A DNA stretch of 64,000 nucleotides from Acerihabitans arboris (GCF_010131535.1 NZ_WUBS01000009.1:124001-188000), one strand, 5' to 3'. Shown: positions 17,922-28,069, counted from the first letter of the stretch. The notes: generated from the sequence alone by a model not told the origin. Translations and numbers: made by a program.

Positions 17922-18907
17922 AGCCGGCTGATCATCCGGTGGCGGCGCACCAGGGCGATCAGCACCGGCGCGCCGAGTAGCGCGGTGATAACCGATACGC
18001 GCAGCTCGCCGGGCACAATCACCCGGCCGATCATATCGCTGCCCAGCAGCAGCAGCGGCGTGAGCAGCAATGTCCAGGGCATCAGCCAACGGTGGTCCGG
18101 GCCGGTAATCCAGCGCGCAATATGCGGCATCATCAGCCCGACAAAAGCAATAGGTCCGACCAGCGCCGTGGCCGCGCCGCATAACAAGGTGATGGCCGCC
18201 AGCCCGAGAAGCTGGGTTACGCCCACCCGCGAGCCCAGCGCCGTCGCCAGCTCGCTGCCCATGCTCAGGGTATTCAGCGCCCGCGTCAGCCACAGCGTCA
18301 GGCCGGTGCCCAGCACGATGGGCCAGATCACCGCTTTCACCACCGCCATGCTGCGGATATCCAGCGTACCGGCCTGCCAGAAACGCAGTTGGTCGTAGAC
18401 CAGCGGATTAAGCAGTGAAATGCCGGAGGCCATGCCGTCCAGCACCGCGCCCAGGGCCACGCCCGCCAGGGTTAAACGAATGGGATTCAACCGTCCGCCG
18501 CCCACCGCGCCGATTAACGCCACCAGCAGGGCGGCGGCCAGCGCGCCGGCAAACGCAAACCAGAGATAGCGATCGATGGAGCCGGCGCCAAAAAAGGTGA
18601 TGCCCAACACCACGGCAAAACCCGCGCCGGCGTTAACGCCGAGAATGCCGGGATCGGCCAGCGGATTGCGGGTCAGGGTTTGCATCAGGGCGCCGGACAG
18701 GCCGAGGGCGATACCGGCCAGCAGCCCGGCCAGCATACGCGGCAGGCGGCTGTTAAGGATGATAATGCAATCCGGACTGCGGCATGCGCCGGTCAGCGCG
18801 GGCAATACCTGGTCGGAGGGAATGGTTTTGGCGCCGATAAATAAGCTGGCCGCCATCAACAATGCCAACAGTACACTAACAAATAGCAATCCGTAATAAT
18901 GGCGCAT
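17918..18907 (-). CDS. fepD: Ferric enterobactin ABC transporter permease FepD
   Basis: FecCD-type permease partner of FepG, 329 residues. An N-terminal membrane segment is followed by conserved RLPRMLAGLLAGIALGLSGA, QTLTRNPLADPGILGVNAGA and GPIAFVGLMMPHIARWITG. It is the first gene of the fepDGC operon, transcribed away from entS. A near-perfect Fur box lies just upstream. Confidence 0.95.
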   Translation of the reverse strand: MRHYYGLLFVSVLLALLMAASLFIGAKTIPSDQVLPALTGACRSPDCIIILNSRLPRMLAGLLAGIALGLSGALMQTLTRNPLADPGILGVNAGAGFAVVLGITFFGAGSIDRYLWFAFAGALAAALLVALIGAVGGGRLNPIRLTLAGVALGAVLDGMASGISLLNPLVYDQLRFWQAGTLDIRSMAVVKAVIWPIVLGTGLTLWLTRALNTLSMGSELATALGSRVGVTQLLGLAAITLLCGAATALVGPIAFVGLMMPHIARWITGPDHRWLMPWTLLLTPLLLLGSDMIGRVIVPGELRVSVITALLGAPVLIALVRRHRMISRL

Positions 18908-18931
18908 AAAAGACTAGACCATAAATTATAT

Positions 18932-18950
18932 GATAATGATATTTATTATC
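18932..18950. promoter_or_regulatory. Fur box between fepD and entS
   Basis: The 19-mer matches the GATAATGATAATCATTATC consensus at 17 of 19 positions, the best Fur site in the window. It sits in the 130-bp divergent promoter of fepDGC and entS. Confidence 0.9.
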
Positions 18951-19037
18951 GTTATTACTCGCAACTACTTATGATAGCATGACTGCTTCCATTATTGCAG
19001 CGTCCAATAGCGGCGAATTCCGAGTAGTCAACGCCTT

Positions 19038-20291
19038 ATGCAAAAACCCTCTTTCATGCTCGATATCAGCCTGCTCAAAACCCATCCCGCGTTCCGGGCG
19101 ATTTTCCTGGCGCGTTTTTTATCCATCCTGGCGCTCGGCATGCTGGCGGTGGCGGTGCCGGTGCAGATACAGGCCATGACGGGGTCTACCCTGCGGGTGG
19201 GGCTGGCGGTGACGTTGGCGGGCGGCGGCATGTTCGTCGGCCTGCTGGCCGGCGGGGTCATGGCGGATCGCCACGAGCGGCGCGGGCTTATCCTGTTTGC
19301 CCGCTCCACCTGCGGGGTGGGGTTTATCGGCCTGTGCATCAATGCGCTGCTGCCGGCGCCGTCGCTTTTCGCGATTTACCTGCTGGCGGTATGGGATGGT
19401 TTTTTTGGCGCGGTGGGCGTCACGGCGTTGCTGGCCGCCACGCCGGCGCTGGTCGGGCGGGAAAATGTCATGCAGGCGGGGGCCATCAGCATGCTTACCG
19501 TACGCTTCGGCGCTATTTTATCGCCGGCGGTGGGCGGCCTGATCATCGCCTCCGGCGGCGTGGCCTGGAACTACGGCCTGGCGGCGTTCGGCACGCTGTT
19601 AACGCTGTTGCCGCTGCTCCGGTTGCCCAGGCTCGCGCCGCCGCCCCAGCCCAAGGAGCATCCGTTGCGCTCGCTGGCGGGGGGGGTAACCTACCTGTTC
19701 CAGCATAAAACCATCGGTTTGGTAGCGCTGATCGGCGCCCTGCTAACCATGACCAGCGCGGTGCGGGTGCTTTATCCGGCGTTGGCGGTCAGCTGGCATA
19801 TCAACGCCGCCCGGCTGGGGTTAATGTATTCGGCGGTGCCCCTGGGCGCGGCGATAGCCGCGTTTACCAGCGGCCGGGTTGCCGCCACGGCGCGACCGGG
19901 CTGGATGCTGCTGGCCACCGCCGTTGCGGCGTTTATTACCGTCGCGGTGTTCAGCCTGGCGCCGTTTTTCGCCCTGGCGCTGCTCTGCCTGGTGGGATTT
20001 GGTTATTTCAGCGCCATCAATTCGCTGTTGCAATATGCGCTGATACAAAAACTGACGCCGGATCATCTGCTGGGCCGGATCAACGGCCTGTGGACCGCGC
20101 AGAACGTCACCGGCGACGCGCTGGGGGCGCTGGTGCTGGGCGGCTTGGGCACCCTGATGCCGCCGGGGCTGGCCGCCGCCGCGTTCGCCCTGGCGGCGGC
20201 CCTGGCCGGGATACTGCCGGCGTTGGCGCTGCGCGGTCTGCGCGCCGTGGATATGGACAAGGATGGCGCAGTGGAAAACCCCGCCCGCTAG
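19038..20291 (+). CDS. entS: Enterobactin exporter EntS (MFS)
   Basis: Twelve-segment major facilitator that exports enterobactin across the inner membrane; 417 residues, matching E. coli. Strong matches to EntS include [32 protein letters not shown] (the MFS loop 2-3 motif), [20 protein letters not shown] and [20 protein letters not shown]. No clear Shine-Dalgarno precedes the ATG. It is divergent from fepD under a shared Fur box and converges on fepB, whose end is 13 bp away. Confidence 0.95.
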   Translation: MQKPSFMLDISLLKTHPAFRAIFLARFLSILALGMLAVAVPVQIQAMTGSTLRVGLAVTLAGGGMFVGLLAGGVMADRHERRGLILFARSTCGVGFIGLCINALLPAPSLFAIYLLAVWDGFFGAVGVTALLAATPALVGRENVMQAGAISMLTVRFGAILSPAVGGLIIASGGVAWNYGLAAFGTLLTLLPLLRLPRLAPPPQPKEHPLRSLAGGVTYLFQHKTIGLVALIGALLTMTSAVRVLYPALAVSWHINAARLGLMYSAVPLGAAIAAFTSGRVAATARPGWMLLATAVAAFITVAVFSLAPFFALALLCLVGFGYFSAINSLLQYALIQKLTPDHLLGRINGLWTAQNVTGDALGALVLGGLGTLMPPGLAAAAFALAAALAGILPALALRGLRAVDMDKDGAVENPAR

Positions 20292-20304
20292 GGACGGGGA
20301 AAGA

Positions 20305-21288
20305 TCAGGGTTTAACGAACAGCTGTTCCAGACGGGCCAGCACATTGCTGGCGCTGTAGTAATCAAGACGGAAGGTATCGTTGCCGAGGGCGTAGACCCG
20401 GTGGTTTTGCACCGCCGGCAGATGCGCCAGGAACGGGTTGGCCAATAACGCCCGGGCATTGGCGTCATCGTTGGCAAACAGCAGGAAGGTTTGCCCGTTC
20501 AGCCCGGTCGCCAGATTTTCGCCGGACAGTTGGACGATATCCTTGCGCTTGCCCATGCTTTGCCCGCCGGAAAGGCTTTTGGGCGGTTCGGCAAGCTGGA
20601 AACCCAGCTGGCGCAGCAGCTGGCCCTGGGACGAATCGGCGGTCCACAGGTTGGCGGCTTTGCCGTCCGGTTGGTAAACCAGGGCGGATACCGGCTGCGG
20701 CGGCAACGCCAGCCGTTGTTTCAGCGCCTGCTGGCGGACATCGAACTGGGTGATGATAGCAAGCGCCTGGGCCTCGTGGCCGGTTGCCTGTCCGAGCTCA
20801 CGAGCCAGATCCTGCCAGCTTTTATCGTCATAGTTGACCACCAGCGTCGGCGCCAGCGGGGACAGCTGATCGTACAGGCGCAGGGCGGAATCGCCGCCGG
20901 TGGCGGCAATAATAATCAGATCGGGGTTCTGGCCGGCGATGGCCTCGGCATCCGGCTCGCCGATATAGAGGCGCCGGACCCCGCGTTGTTTGGCCACGCC
21001 GGCCCATTGGCGGAAAAAGCCCTGCTCGTCGGCCACCCGGTTGTTTGGCGTGGTGGCGCCGCTGGCAACCACCGGCGCGCCGATGGCCAACAGCGTGCCG
21101 GTGAGGGTGACGCTGGTGGACACAATGCGTTGCGGCGCGCGCTCAAGGGTAATGGCGCCGCGGGTGCCCGCCACCTGTCGCGGCCAGCCGCTCTCGGCGG
21201 CGCGCAGCGGGGCCGCCAGCAGGCAGGAAAGCGCCGCCAGGGCGAGCCAATTCAGGGCGGATCGACGCCGGGATTGTGCAGTGGTCAT
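20305..21288 (-). CDS. fepB: Ferric enterobactin periplasmic binding protein FepB
   Basis: Periplasmic carrier that hands ferric enterobactin to FepDGC; 327 residues. The start MTTAQSRRR is chosen because it gives a standard signal peptide (positive n-region, [16 protein letters not shown] core) and has AGGA 11 bp upstream; the frame itself extends 37 codons further. The mature part is a helical-backbone (FecB/FepB-type) fold with conserved [20 protein letters not shown] and [16 protein letters not shown]. It is divergent from entC over a Fur-box region. Confidence 0.93.
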   Translation of the reverse strand: MTTAQSRRRSALNWLALAALSCLLAAPLRAAESGWPRQVAGTRGAITLERAPQRIVSTSVTLTGTLLAIGAPVVASGATTPNNRVADEQGFFRQWAGVAKQRGVRRLYIGEPDAEAIAGQNPDLIIIAATGGDSALRLYDQLSPLAPTLVVNYDDKSWQDLARELGQATGHEAQALAIITQFDVRQQALKQRLALPPQPVSALVYQPDGKAANLWTADSSQGQLLRQLGFQLAEPPKSLSGGQSMGKRKDIVQLSGENLATGLNGQTFLLFANDDANARALLANPFLAHLPAVQNHRVYALGNDTFRLDYYSASNVLARLEQLFVKP

Positions 21289-21437
21289 ATCTGAAAATTC
21301 CTGGGATAAGAGTGCATGTTTGATATGCATCAACATTACGGAAGATGGGCGACAAAAACCACCCGTGAGCGGTAAAACGCGATTTACGTTTATTGACACG
21401 GCAGATTCTACGACGTAGTTTAATGACTAACAATACA

Positions 21438-21459
21438 AATGATAATAATTATTATTGTG
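21438..21459. promoter_or_regulatory. Fur box between fepB and entC
   Basis: Overlapping 19-mers starting at 21438 and 21441 each match the Fur consensus at 14 of 19 positions. They lie about 30-50 bp before the entC start in the divergent fepB/entC promoter region. Confidence 0.75.
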
Positions 21460-21490
21460 TTTATCATTTGTCAATAGCGGAGACCGCCAC

Positions 21491-22663
21491 GTGGAATTTT
21501 CATTGTTACGACAGACATCACCAGGCGACGCGGATGCCATTATAAACGGATTTTTCTTCATGTCGCCCTATCGCAGCTTCGTTACCCAAGGGCGTTTTTG
21601 CGCCATTGAAACCCCCGCGGGTTCGGGGCATCAGCGGGAAGGCATGTTCCAGCGGGAACTGCGCCACGCGTTCAGGCGCGCCAGGAATGCCGGTATTGAA
21701 CGGCCGGTAGTGGTGGGCGCCATTCCGTTTGACGCCGACCGGCCCCCGTCGCTGTTTATCCCGCAAAGCAGCCATGGGTTCGATCGCCAGACGTTTTTGC
21801 AGGGCCGGAACGTGCGCGGCGGCGCGCTGCCGCAGGTGATTGAAAAAGTCGAGCGTCCGTTGGAACATGACTTTCGGCGCATGGTGGCGCAGGCGGTCGA
21901 GGCGACCGGGCAGCAGCGTTTGAGTAAAGTGGTGCTGTCGCGCCTGCTGGATATTACCACCCGCGAGCCGGTGGATACCGCGGCGCTGATGCGGCGGATC
22001 GTCGCCCAAAATCCCGCCAGTTATAATTTTCATGTGCCCCTGGACGACGGCGCCTTGCTTGGCGCCAGCCCCGAACTGCTGCTGCGCAAGATCGGCCGCC
22101 GCTTTTACTCCACGCCGCTGGCGGGTTCCGCCCGGCGCGATGCCGAGCCTGATCGGGATGCCGCCGCCGGTCGTCAATTGCTGGATTCAGCCAAGGACCG
22201 TTATGAGCATCAGTTGGTCATTGATCAGATGCGCGAGGTGCTGTCGCCGTACAGCGAGGGTTTAAACGTGCCTTCCGAGCCCGGACTGGTCAATACGCCC
22301 ACCCTGTGGCATTTGGCCACGGCCATCGACGGCGACGTGGCGGACCCCGAGGTCAATGCCCTGTCGTTGGCCTGCCTGCTGCATCCCACTCCCGCGCTGT
22401 GCGGCGCCCCGACCGACCGCGCGCGCCGGTTAATCCGGACCCTGGAACCCTTTGATCGCGATCTGTTCGGCGGCATGGTGGGTTGGTGCGATGAGGAGGG
22501 CAATGGCGAATGGGTGGTCACCATCCGCTGCGCCCGGGTGGCGGGCAACCAGGTCAGGTTGTTTGCCGGGGCGGGGATCGTGCCCGCCTCCACGCCCGAA
22601 TCGGAATGGCGCGAAACCGGCGTAAAGCTCAACACCATGCTGAGCGCGTTCGGATTGCACTAA
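21491..22663 (+). CDS. entC: Isochorismate synthase EntC
   Basis: Converts chorismate to isochorismate, the first step to 2,3-dihydroxybenzoate; 390 residues (E. coli 391). GTG is taken as start because GGAG lies about 8 bp upstream and it gives the family length. The chorismate-binding fold is marked by [10 protein letters not shown] near the N-terminus, [48 protein letters not shown]-like [20 protein letters not shown] and the terminal [18 protein letters not shown]. It is the first gene of entCEBA, Fur-controlled. Confidence 0.95.
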   Translation: MEFSLLRQTSPGDADAIINGFFFMSPYRSFVTQGRFCAIETPAGSGHQREGMFQRELRHAFRRARNAGIERPVVVGAIPFDADRPPSLFIPQSSHGFDRQTFLQGRNVRGGALPQVIEKVERPLEHDFRRMVAQAVEATGQQRLSKVVLSRLLDITTREPVDTAALMRRIVAQNPASYNFHVPLDDGALLGASPELLLRKIGRRFYSTPLAGSARRDAEPDRDAAAGRQLLDSAKDRYEHQLVIDQMREVLSPYSEGLNVPSEPGLVNTPTLWHLATAIDGDVADPEVNALSLACLLHPTPALCGAPTDRARRLIRTLEPFDRDLFGGMVGWCDEEGNGEWVVTIRCARVAGNQVRLFAGAGIVPASTPESEWRETGVKLNTMLSAFGLH

Positions 22664-22679
22664 AAGAACAGGAGAGATG

Positions 22680-24308
22680 ATGAGCATAACGTTTAACCGT
22701 TGGCCGGATGAATTTGCGGCCCGCTACCGCGCCAAGGGATACTGGCTGGATGTGCCCCTCACCGATATTATCGACCGCCGTAAAGACAGCGACGCGCTGG
22801 CGGTGGTCTGCGGCGATCGCCGCCTGAGCTATCGCGATATTGATCGGTTAACCGACCGGCTGGCCGCGGCGCTTGCGCGCCGGGGACTGGCGGCGGGGGA
22901 TACCGCGCTGGTGCAGCTGGGCAATGTGGCTGAATTTTACCTGGTGCTGTTTGCCCTGCTGAAAATAGGCGTGGCGCCGGTCAATGCGCTGTTTAGCCAC
23001 CAGCGCAGCGAACTGAACGCCTACGCGGAGCAAATCAAACCGGCGCTGCTGATTGCCGACAGGCATCATGCGCTGTTTACGGATGATGCGTTTATCGGGG
23101 AACTGCGGCAACTGCATCCGTCGCTTCGGGTGGTGGCGATGCGCAATGACGCCGCGCCGGAATCTGGTTTGGCGCATTTGTTCGACGAAGCGCCGGGCTA
23201 TTTCATCGCCACGCCCACGCCCGCCGATGAAGTGGCTTTTTTCCAGCTTTCCGGCGGCAGCACCGGCACGCCGAAGCTGATCCCGCGCACTCATAACGAC
23301 TATTACTACAGTATCCGCGTCAGCGTGGAAGTTTGCCGTTTTGACCGGGATACCCGTTACCTGTGCGCGCTGCCGGCGGCGCATAATTATCCGCTGAGCT
23401 CACCGGGGGCGCTGGGGGTATTTTACGGCGGCGGCAGCGTGGTGCTGGCTAATGATCCGAGCGCCAATGTCTGTTTCCCGCTGATAGCGCAACATAAGAT
23501 CACGGTCACCGGACTGGTGCCGCCCGCCGTGACGCTGTGGCTGCAGGCCATGGAGCAGTGGGGCGACCGCGGGCAACTGGCCAGCCTGCGGTTATTACAG
23601 GTCGGCGGCGCCAAGCTCGGCGAAACCCTGGCCGCCCGCATACCGGCGGAGCTGGGCTGCCGGCTGCAGCAGGTATTCGGCATGGCCGAGGGGCTGGTGA
23701 ACTACACCCGGCTGGACGATGACGACGAGCATATGTTTACCACCCAGGGACGCCCGATGTCGCCGGATGATGAGGTCTGGGTGGCCGACGGGCAGGGTAA
23801 TCCGCTGCCGCCGGGCCAGGTCGGGCGCCTGATGACGCGCGGGCCTTATACCTTCCGCGGTTATTACCAAAGCCCGGAGCACAATGCCGAGGCGTTTGAC
23901 GCCGACGGGTTTTATTGTTCCGGCGATTTGGTTGAGCTGACCCCGGACGGCTACCTGAAAGTCCAGGGGCGCGAGAAAGATCAGATCAACCGCGGCGGGG
24001 AAAAGATCGCCGCTGAAGAGGTGGAAAATTTACTGCTGCGCCATCCGCACGTGGTGAACGTGGCCTTGGTATCGATGGCCGACGAAATGATTGGCGAAAA
24101 GAGCTGCGCCTATATCGTCACGTCGCAGGATATCAAACCGGTGGTCTTGCGCCGCCATCTTCGCCAACTGGGCGTGGCGGAGTTCAAGTTACCCGACCGT
24201 TTTGAACGGGTTGACGAATTGCCGCTGACGCCGGTGGGCAAGGTTGATAAAAAACGGCTGCGCCAGCTGATTGACGCCTCCACTACCACCCCCGCCGCAG
24301 GAGAATAA
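22680..24308 (+). CDS. entE: 2,3-dihydroxybenzoate-AMP ligase EntE
   Basis: Stand-alone adenylation enzyme that activates 2,3-dihydroxybenzoate and loads it on EntB; 542 residues. Two in-frame ATGs abut; the second is preferred for its 5-bp spacing from GGAG and for matching the E. coli start MSI-F-RWP. ANL motifs are [20 protein letters not shown] (about 190-210), [18 protein letters not shown]-like YCSGDLVEL, and [18 protein letters not shown] with the C-terminal catalytic Lys in VGKVDKKRL. Confidence 0.96.
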   Translation: MSITFNRWPDEFAARYRAKGYWLDVPLTDIIDRRKDSDALAVVCGDRRLSYRDIDRLTDRLAAALARRGLAAGDTALVQLGNVAEFYLVLFALLKIGVAPVNALFSHQRSELNAYAEQIKPALLIADRHHALFTDDAFIGELRQLHPSLRVVAMRNDAAPESGLAHLFDEAPGYFIATPTPADEVAFFQLSGGSTGTPKLIPRTHNDYYYSIRVSVEVCRFDRDTRYLCALPAAHNYPLSSPGALGVFYGGGSVVLANDPSANVCFPLIAQHKITVTGLVPPAVTLWLQAMEQWGDRGQLASLRLLQVGGAKLGETLAARIPAELGCRLQQVFGMAEGLVNYTRLDDDDEHMFTTQGRPMSPDDEVWVADGQGNPLPPGQVGRLMTRGPYTFRGYYQSPEHNAEAFDADGFYCSGDLVELTPDGYLKVQGREKDQINRGGEKIAAEEVENLLLRHPHVVNVALVSMADEMIGEKSCAYIVTSQDIKPVVLRRHLRQLGVAEFKLPDRFERVDELPLTPVGKVDKKRLRQLIDASTTTPAAGE

Positions 24309-24312
24309 ACCG

Positions 24313-25170
24313 ATGGCCATCCCGAAACTGGTTTCCTATGCGATGCCGACACCGGCGGAATTGCCCGCCAACAAGGTAAACTGGGCCTTTGAACCGCAGC
24401 GCGCGGCATTGCTTATCCATGACATGCAGGACTATTTCCTCAATTTCTGGGGCGAGGACAGCGCGCTGGTCAACCGGCTGGTGGAGAATATCGCCGCCCT
24501 GCGCCGCTACTGTAAATCACAGGGCATCCCGGTGTTTTACACCGCCCAGCCGGCGCGGCAGAGCGATGAGGATCGCGGGCTGTTAAACGATATGTGGGGA
24601 CCGGGGTTAAACCAGCATCCCGAACAGCAGGCGGTGGTCGCCGCCCTGACGCCCGATACCGACGACCTGGTGCTGGTCAAATGGCGTTATAGCGCGTTCC
24701 ATCGCTCGCCGCTGGAGGAAATCCTGACCGAGCGCGGCCGTAACCAGCTGATTATCTGCGGCGTATACGCGCATATCGGCTGCCTGATGACCGCCACCGA
24801 CGCTTTTATGCGCAATATCAAACCACTGCTGGTGGCGGACGCCCTGGCGGATTTTACCCGCGATGAGCATCTGATGGCCCTGCGTTATGCCGCCGGCCGC
24901 TGCGGGCGCGTGCTGATGACCGCCGATTTGCTGCCGGTGCCGGTCAGCAAGGCGCAGCTGCGCGCGCAGATCCTGCCGATGCTCGATGATGATAGCGAGG
25001 ATCTGGGCGATGATGAAAACCTGATCGACTACGGCCTCGATTCGGTGCGCATCATGACGCTGGCCACCCGCTGGCGGCAGGCGCGCGCGGGGCTTGATTT
25101 TGTCGCGCTGGCCCGGGAACCGACCATTCACGCCTGGTGGAAACTGCTGGCTCCGGAGCATAACGCATGA
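24313..25170 (+). CDS. entB: Isochorismatase / aryl carrier protein EntB
   Basis: Bifunctional protein of 285 residues, identical in length to E. coli EntB. The N-terminal isochorismatase domain (about 1-210) makes 2,3-dihydro-DHB and contains [14 protein letters not shown] and [15 protein letters not shown]. The C-terminal aryl carrier domain carries phosphopantetheine Ser244 in [11 protein letters not shown]. The ATG at 24313 has AGGAG 9 bp upstream inside the entE end. The stop overlaps the entA ATG. Confidence 0.96.
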   Translation: MAIPKLVSYAMPTPAELPANKVNWAFEPQRAALLIHDMQDYFLNFWGEDSALVNRLVENIAALRRYCKSQGIPVFYTAQPARQSDEDRGLLNDMWGPGLNQHPEQQAVVAALTPDTDDLVLVKWRYSAFHRSPLEEILTERGRNQLIICGVYAHIGCLMTATDAFMRNIKPLLVADALADFTRDEHLMALRYAAGRCGRVLMTADLLPVPVSKAQLRAQILPMLDDDSEDLGDDENLIDYGLDSVRIMTLATRWRQARAGLDFVALAREPTIHAWWKLLAPEHNA

Positions 25171-25925
25171 CTATCAGCCTGGATTTTAGCGGTAAGCGCG
25201 TCTGGATCACCGGCGCGGGGCAGGGCATTGGTTACCGGACGGCGCTGGAGTTTGCCGAGGCCGGGGCCGATGTGGTGGGGCTGGACCGGCGGTTTGCCGG
25301 CGACGGCTACCCGTTTCGCACCCAACTGCTGGATATCGCCGATGCGTCGGAGGTCGGGCGGGTTTGCCAGTCCCTGCTGGAGGAAAACCCACGGCTGGAC
25401 GTTTTGGTTAACGGCGCCGGCATCCTGCGCATGGGCGCCACCGATAGCCTGGACCTCCGGGACTGGCAGGACTGCATGGCGATCAACGCCGGCGGCGCGT
25501 TCAACCTGTTTCGCCATACCCTGCCGGTGTTCCGCCGCCAGCGGGCCGGAGCCATTGTCAGCATCGCCTCGAACGCCGCGCACGTGCCGCGCGTGGACAT
25601 GTCGGCCTACTGCGCCTCGAAAGCGGCGCTGAAGAGCCTGTGCATGACCGTCGGGCTGGAAATGGCGCCGTTCGGCGTGCGTTGCAACCTGGTTTCGCCC
25701 GGCTCGACCGATACGCCGATGCAGCGCGGCATGTGGCAGTCCGCCGGGGCGGAGCAGCAGACCATCGCCGGTTTCCCCGATCGGTTTAAGCTTGGCATCC
25801 CGCTGGGTAAAATTGCCCGCCCGCAGGAGATTGCCGCCGCGGTGCTGTTCCTCGCTTCCGAACATGCCGGCCATATTACAATGCAGGATATCGTTATCGA
25901 CGGCGGCGCGACGCTTGCCGCATGA
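25167..25925 (+). CDS. entA: 2,3-dihydro-2,3-dihydroxybenzoate dehydrogenase EntA
   Basis: NAD-dependent short-chain dehydrogenase that yields 2,3-dihydroxybenzoate; 252 residues. The Rossmann motif is TGAGQGIG, the NAG motif is NGAG, and the catalytic Ser/Tyr/Lys are in SIASNAAHVPRVDMSAYCASK. ATGA overlap with entB indicates coupling. It is the last gene of the operon here; the proofreading thioesterase entH (ybdB) that follows in E. coli is absent. Confidence 0.95.
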   Translation: MTISLDFSGKRVWITGAGQGIGYRTALEFAEAGADVVGLDRRFAGDGYPFRTQLLDIADASEVGRVCQSLLEENPRLDVLVNGAGILRMGATDSLDLRDWQDCMAINAGGAFNLFRHTLPVFRRQRAGAIVSIASNAAHVPRVDMSAYCASKAALKSLCMTVGLEMAPFGVRCNLVSPGSTDTPMQRGMWQSAGAEQQTIAGFPDRFKLGIPLGKIARPQEIAAAVLFLASEHAGHITMQDIVIDGGATLAA

Positions 25926-25976
25926 ACGGCGGTAAAGGCGGGGGATATCCTCCAGGGCGCCCGACCCTTTGGCCTG

Positions 25977-26201
25977 ATGGGTATGGGCGCCGTTTTCAGC
26001 GCCAGCCGGGCCGGCAGCCCGTTACTGATAAGCCTGCTCAGCCCATTGGATAACCGTCTGCTGGCGGCGAAGCCGGCATTTGCGGTTAACGCCGGCGCCT
26101 ATACCGCCGAAAGTATTCGTGCCCGTATCCTGCCGATCCACCTTGAGCAAATGGACGCCGCGCGCGCCATCGGCATGGCCTACCCGCCATCCACGCTTTA
26201 A
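25977..26201 (+). pseudogene. Remnant of a polar amino-acid ABC transporter permease
   Basis: The 74 codons resemble the centre of HisM/GlnP-type permeases: ASRAGSPLLI recalls the RGTPLLVQ block, and AVNAGAYTAESIRARIL then ARAIGMAY correspond to the NSGAYTAEI and EAA-loop region. Intact permeases are about 220-240 residues, and no matching start, N-terminal half or C-terminus is present. It sits where entH would follow entA in E. coli, so it marks a rearrangement junction. No usable ribosome site is seen. Confidence 0.6.
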
Positions 26202-26215
26202 GCCTTTGTGGACAT

Positions 26216-26872
26216 TCAGGCGGTTGGGCCTTTGGGCAACGCAAGCGCCGGCCATACCGTCATCCAGGTTGCCGCGATGGCGTGGAGATCGTCACGACTG
26301 GCCCCTTCGCGGGCTTGCACCGACATGCCGTGCAGCGCGCAGACCAGGTTCTTGGCCAGCCCCGCCGCGTCCATATCCCCGGGCAGCTCCCCCATCGCCT
26401 GCCGCTGGCGGAAAAACGCCAGCAGCAGATCTTCCTGCCGATGGTGGCGGGCGCGCAGCATCAGCGCCACGTCGTTAGAAGACGAAGACAGCGCCGCCGA
26501 GGTACAGATCAAAAAGCAGCCCGCGGGCAGGGCGTCGTCGGTGAACATCGCCGCCGCATCGCGCAGGTAATCCCACAGAACCCCGGCCACCGGGCGGGCA
26601 GTATCGGCCAACAGGTTTTTACCCCGCTCGGCGAACAGCTCGATATAACGCTCGGCGGCGGCGCGGAACAGCCCCTCTTTATTGCCGAACTCAGTGTACA
26701 GCGTCGGTGCCTTGGCGCCGGTCGCCGCGACCAGATCCGACATGGAGGTGGCTTCATAACCATGACGCCAGAACAGCACCAGCGCTTTGTCCAGGGCATT
26801 TTCCCGGTCGAACAGCTTTGGCCGTCCCGGCCCTTTGGTCGTTTTGACACACGCAGGCGGATGTGTGTCCAT
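26216..26872 (-). CDS. TetR/AcrR family transcriptional regulator
   Basis: A 218-residue repressor-type protein. The N-terminal TetR HTH spans about residues 24-70 (ALDKALVLFWRHGYEATSMS then DLVAATGAKAPTLYTEFGNK), followed by a helical ligand and dimer domain. GAGAGGA lies close before the ATG. The ligand is unknown. No structural gene is immediately divergent; the next gene, a DUF1471 protein, starts 300 bp away on the other strand. A perfect 16-bp palindrome in its own promoter suggests autorepression. Confidence 0.9.
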   Translation of the reverse strand: MDTHPPACVKTTKGPGRPKLFDRENALDKALVLFWRHGYEATSMSDLVAATGAKAPTLYTEFGNKEGLFRAAAERYIELFAERGKNLLADTARPVAGVLWDYLRDAAAMFTDDALPAGCFLICTSAALSSSSNDVALMLRARHHRQEDLLLAFFRQRQAMGELPGDMDAAGLAKNLVCALHGMSVQAREGASRDDLHAIAATWMTVWPALALPKGPTA

Positions 26873-26910
26873 AAAATCCTCTCTTATTGATGTTGTCGTG
26901 TCAGTATATA

Positions 26911-26926
26911 ATTAATGATCATTAAT
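26911..26926. promoter_or_regulatory. Palindromic operator upstream of the TetR gene
   Basis: ATTAATGATCATTAAT is a perfect 16-bp palindrome centred 46 bp before the regulator start, in AT-rich promoter-like DNA. This is the usual position and size for a TetR-family autoregulatory site. Nothing else was seen in 26873-27170 beyond AT-rich sequence that must contain the promoter of the next gene. Confidence 0.6.
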
Positions 26927-27170
26927 AAAATTACAAGCACCACGTGGGCAACCGGGGCATCCAGCGCCCGGCCAGGTCGTCAGGACGAGGGATAAAACAA
27001 AAAAGAAGACTTTAATCTAGGCATAATCAGTACCTTAAGTATTAAATTAACGATCGATAATAAAAAAGAGTTGATCGGAATGAATACAGAGGGTAGCATT
27101 TAGTTATCGAACGTTAAGAAATTAACGCCGCAGACAAAATCCTGATTAACTTTTAAAGAGAGCATACATC

Positions 27171-27428
27171 ATGAAAAACGTAAAATACGCAGTAGCCGCC
27201 ATCGCCCTGAGCGTCGTCTCTTTCGGTAGTTTTGCCGCCGACCTGGTTAATTCCGCACCGGCCAACCAGCGGCAGGTAGGGGTAATTTCCGCCACCGGCG
27301 GCAGCAACCTGTCCTCGCTGGAAAGCCAACTGGCCGACAAAGCCGCGCAGTCCGGCGCCAAATCGTTCCAGATTACCTCGGCTTCCGGCCAGAATAATCT
27401 GCACGGCACTGCGGTAATTTATCAATAA
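27171..27428 (+). CDS. DUF1471 (BhsA/McbA/YhcN family) small periplasmic protein, paralogue A
   Basis: An 85-residue protein with a signal peptide (MKNVKYAVAAIALSVVSFGS, cleaved after FAA) and a mature part of about 62 residues. The mature part has the DUF1471 pattern of a strand-rich core with VGVISATG, LADKAAQSGAKSFQI and a terminal GTAVIY. In E. coli this family includes stress- and biofilm-related proteins; the molecular role is unclear. AAAGAGAG precedes the ATG. The mature protein is net basic. A 95 percent identical copy follows 227 bp downstream. Confidence 0.88.
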   Translation: MKNVKYAVAAIALSVVSFGSFAADLVNSAPANQRQVGVISATGGSNLSSLESQLADKAAQSGAKSFQITSASGQNNLHGTAVIYQ

Positions 27429-27441
27429 GTATCAAGGTGCA

Positions 27442-27461
27442 GCGGGGTATTTGAACCCCGC
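27442..27461 (+). terminator. Hairpin after DUF1471 paralogue A
   Basis: GCGGGGT/ACCCCGC is a perfect 7-bp stem with a 6-nt loop, 14 bp after the stop. No T tract follows, so it could be an mRNA stabiliser rather than a terminator. Confidence 0.4.
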
Positions 27462-27655
27462 GCCCGTCGGGCCGGAAATTATCCGGAAAGGGTATCGAGC
27501 GAGCAATTTGGTTATTCGATATCACATTTATTATATATAAATAGATCCGATGCAAATAACACGGCCAGTCGTTAATTAAGCAATTATGCGTGGGCGTCAG
27601 CAAGCCCGCGAACAGTGAAAACGATATTACACCAGATTATAGAGAGTCAATTATC

Positions 27656-27913
27656 ATGAAAAATGTAAAATACGCAGTAGCCGCCATCGCCCTGAGCGTC
27701 GTTTCTTTCGGTAGTTTTGCCGCCGACCTGGTTGATTCCGCACCGGCCGACCAGCGGCAGGTAGGGGTAATTTCCGCCACCGGCGGCGGCAGCCTGTCCT
27801 CGCTGGAAAGCCAACTGGCCGATAAAGCCGCGCAGTCCGGCGCCAAATCATTCCAGATTACCTCGACCTCCGGCCATAATAATCTGCACGGCACCGCGGT
27901 AATTTATGAATAA
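27656..27913 (+). CDS. DUF1471 (BhsA/McbA/YhcN family) small periplasmic protein, paralogue B
   Basis: 85 residues, with the same signal peptide and fold as paralogue A. About 13 of 258 nucleotides and 7 residues differ. Three of the changes turn neutral residues acidic (two Asn to Asp and the terminal Gln to Glu), so this copy is net acidic where A is net basic. The start is at MKNVKY because upstream codons are not conserved and AGAGAG sits 9 bp before it. The flanks differ from those of A, so each copy has its own expression signals. Confidence 0.88.
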   Translation: MKNVKYAVAAIALSVVSFGSFAADLVDSAPADQRQVGVISATGGGSLSSLESQLADKAAQSGAKSFQITSTSGHNNLHGTAVIYE

Positions 27914-27920
27914 TCGACAT

Positions 27921-27956
27921 AGAACAGGAGTGCCGCCCATGGCGGCCTTCCGTTCT
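27921..27956 (+). terminator. Hairpin terminator after DUF1471 paralogue B
   Basis: GCCGCC/GGCGGC with a 3-nt loop is extended by GGA/TCC and AGAAC/GTTCT arms. A T-rich TGTTATATTT tail follows. The stem starts 8 bp after the stop. Confidence 0.6.
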
Positions 27957-28069
27957 TGTTATATTTAACGCCCGCTTGACGTTATTCCCGCATTGTCACG
28001 GCGCTAATTGGACTGGATAAAATCCATTTTACCCGCCGTCATCGCGCGCAAAGGCGATGTCAAAATCTA

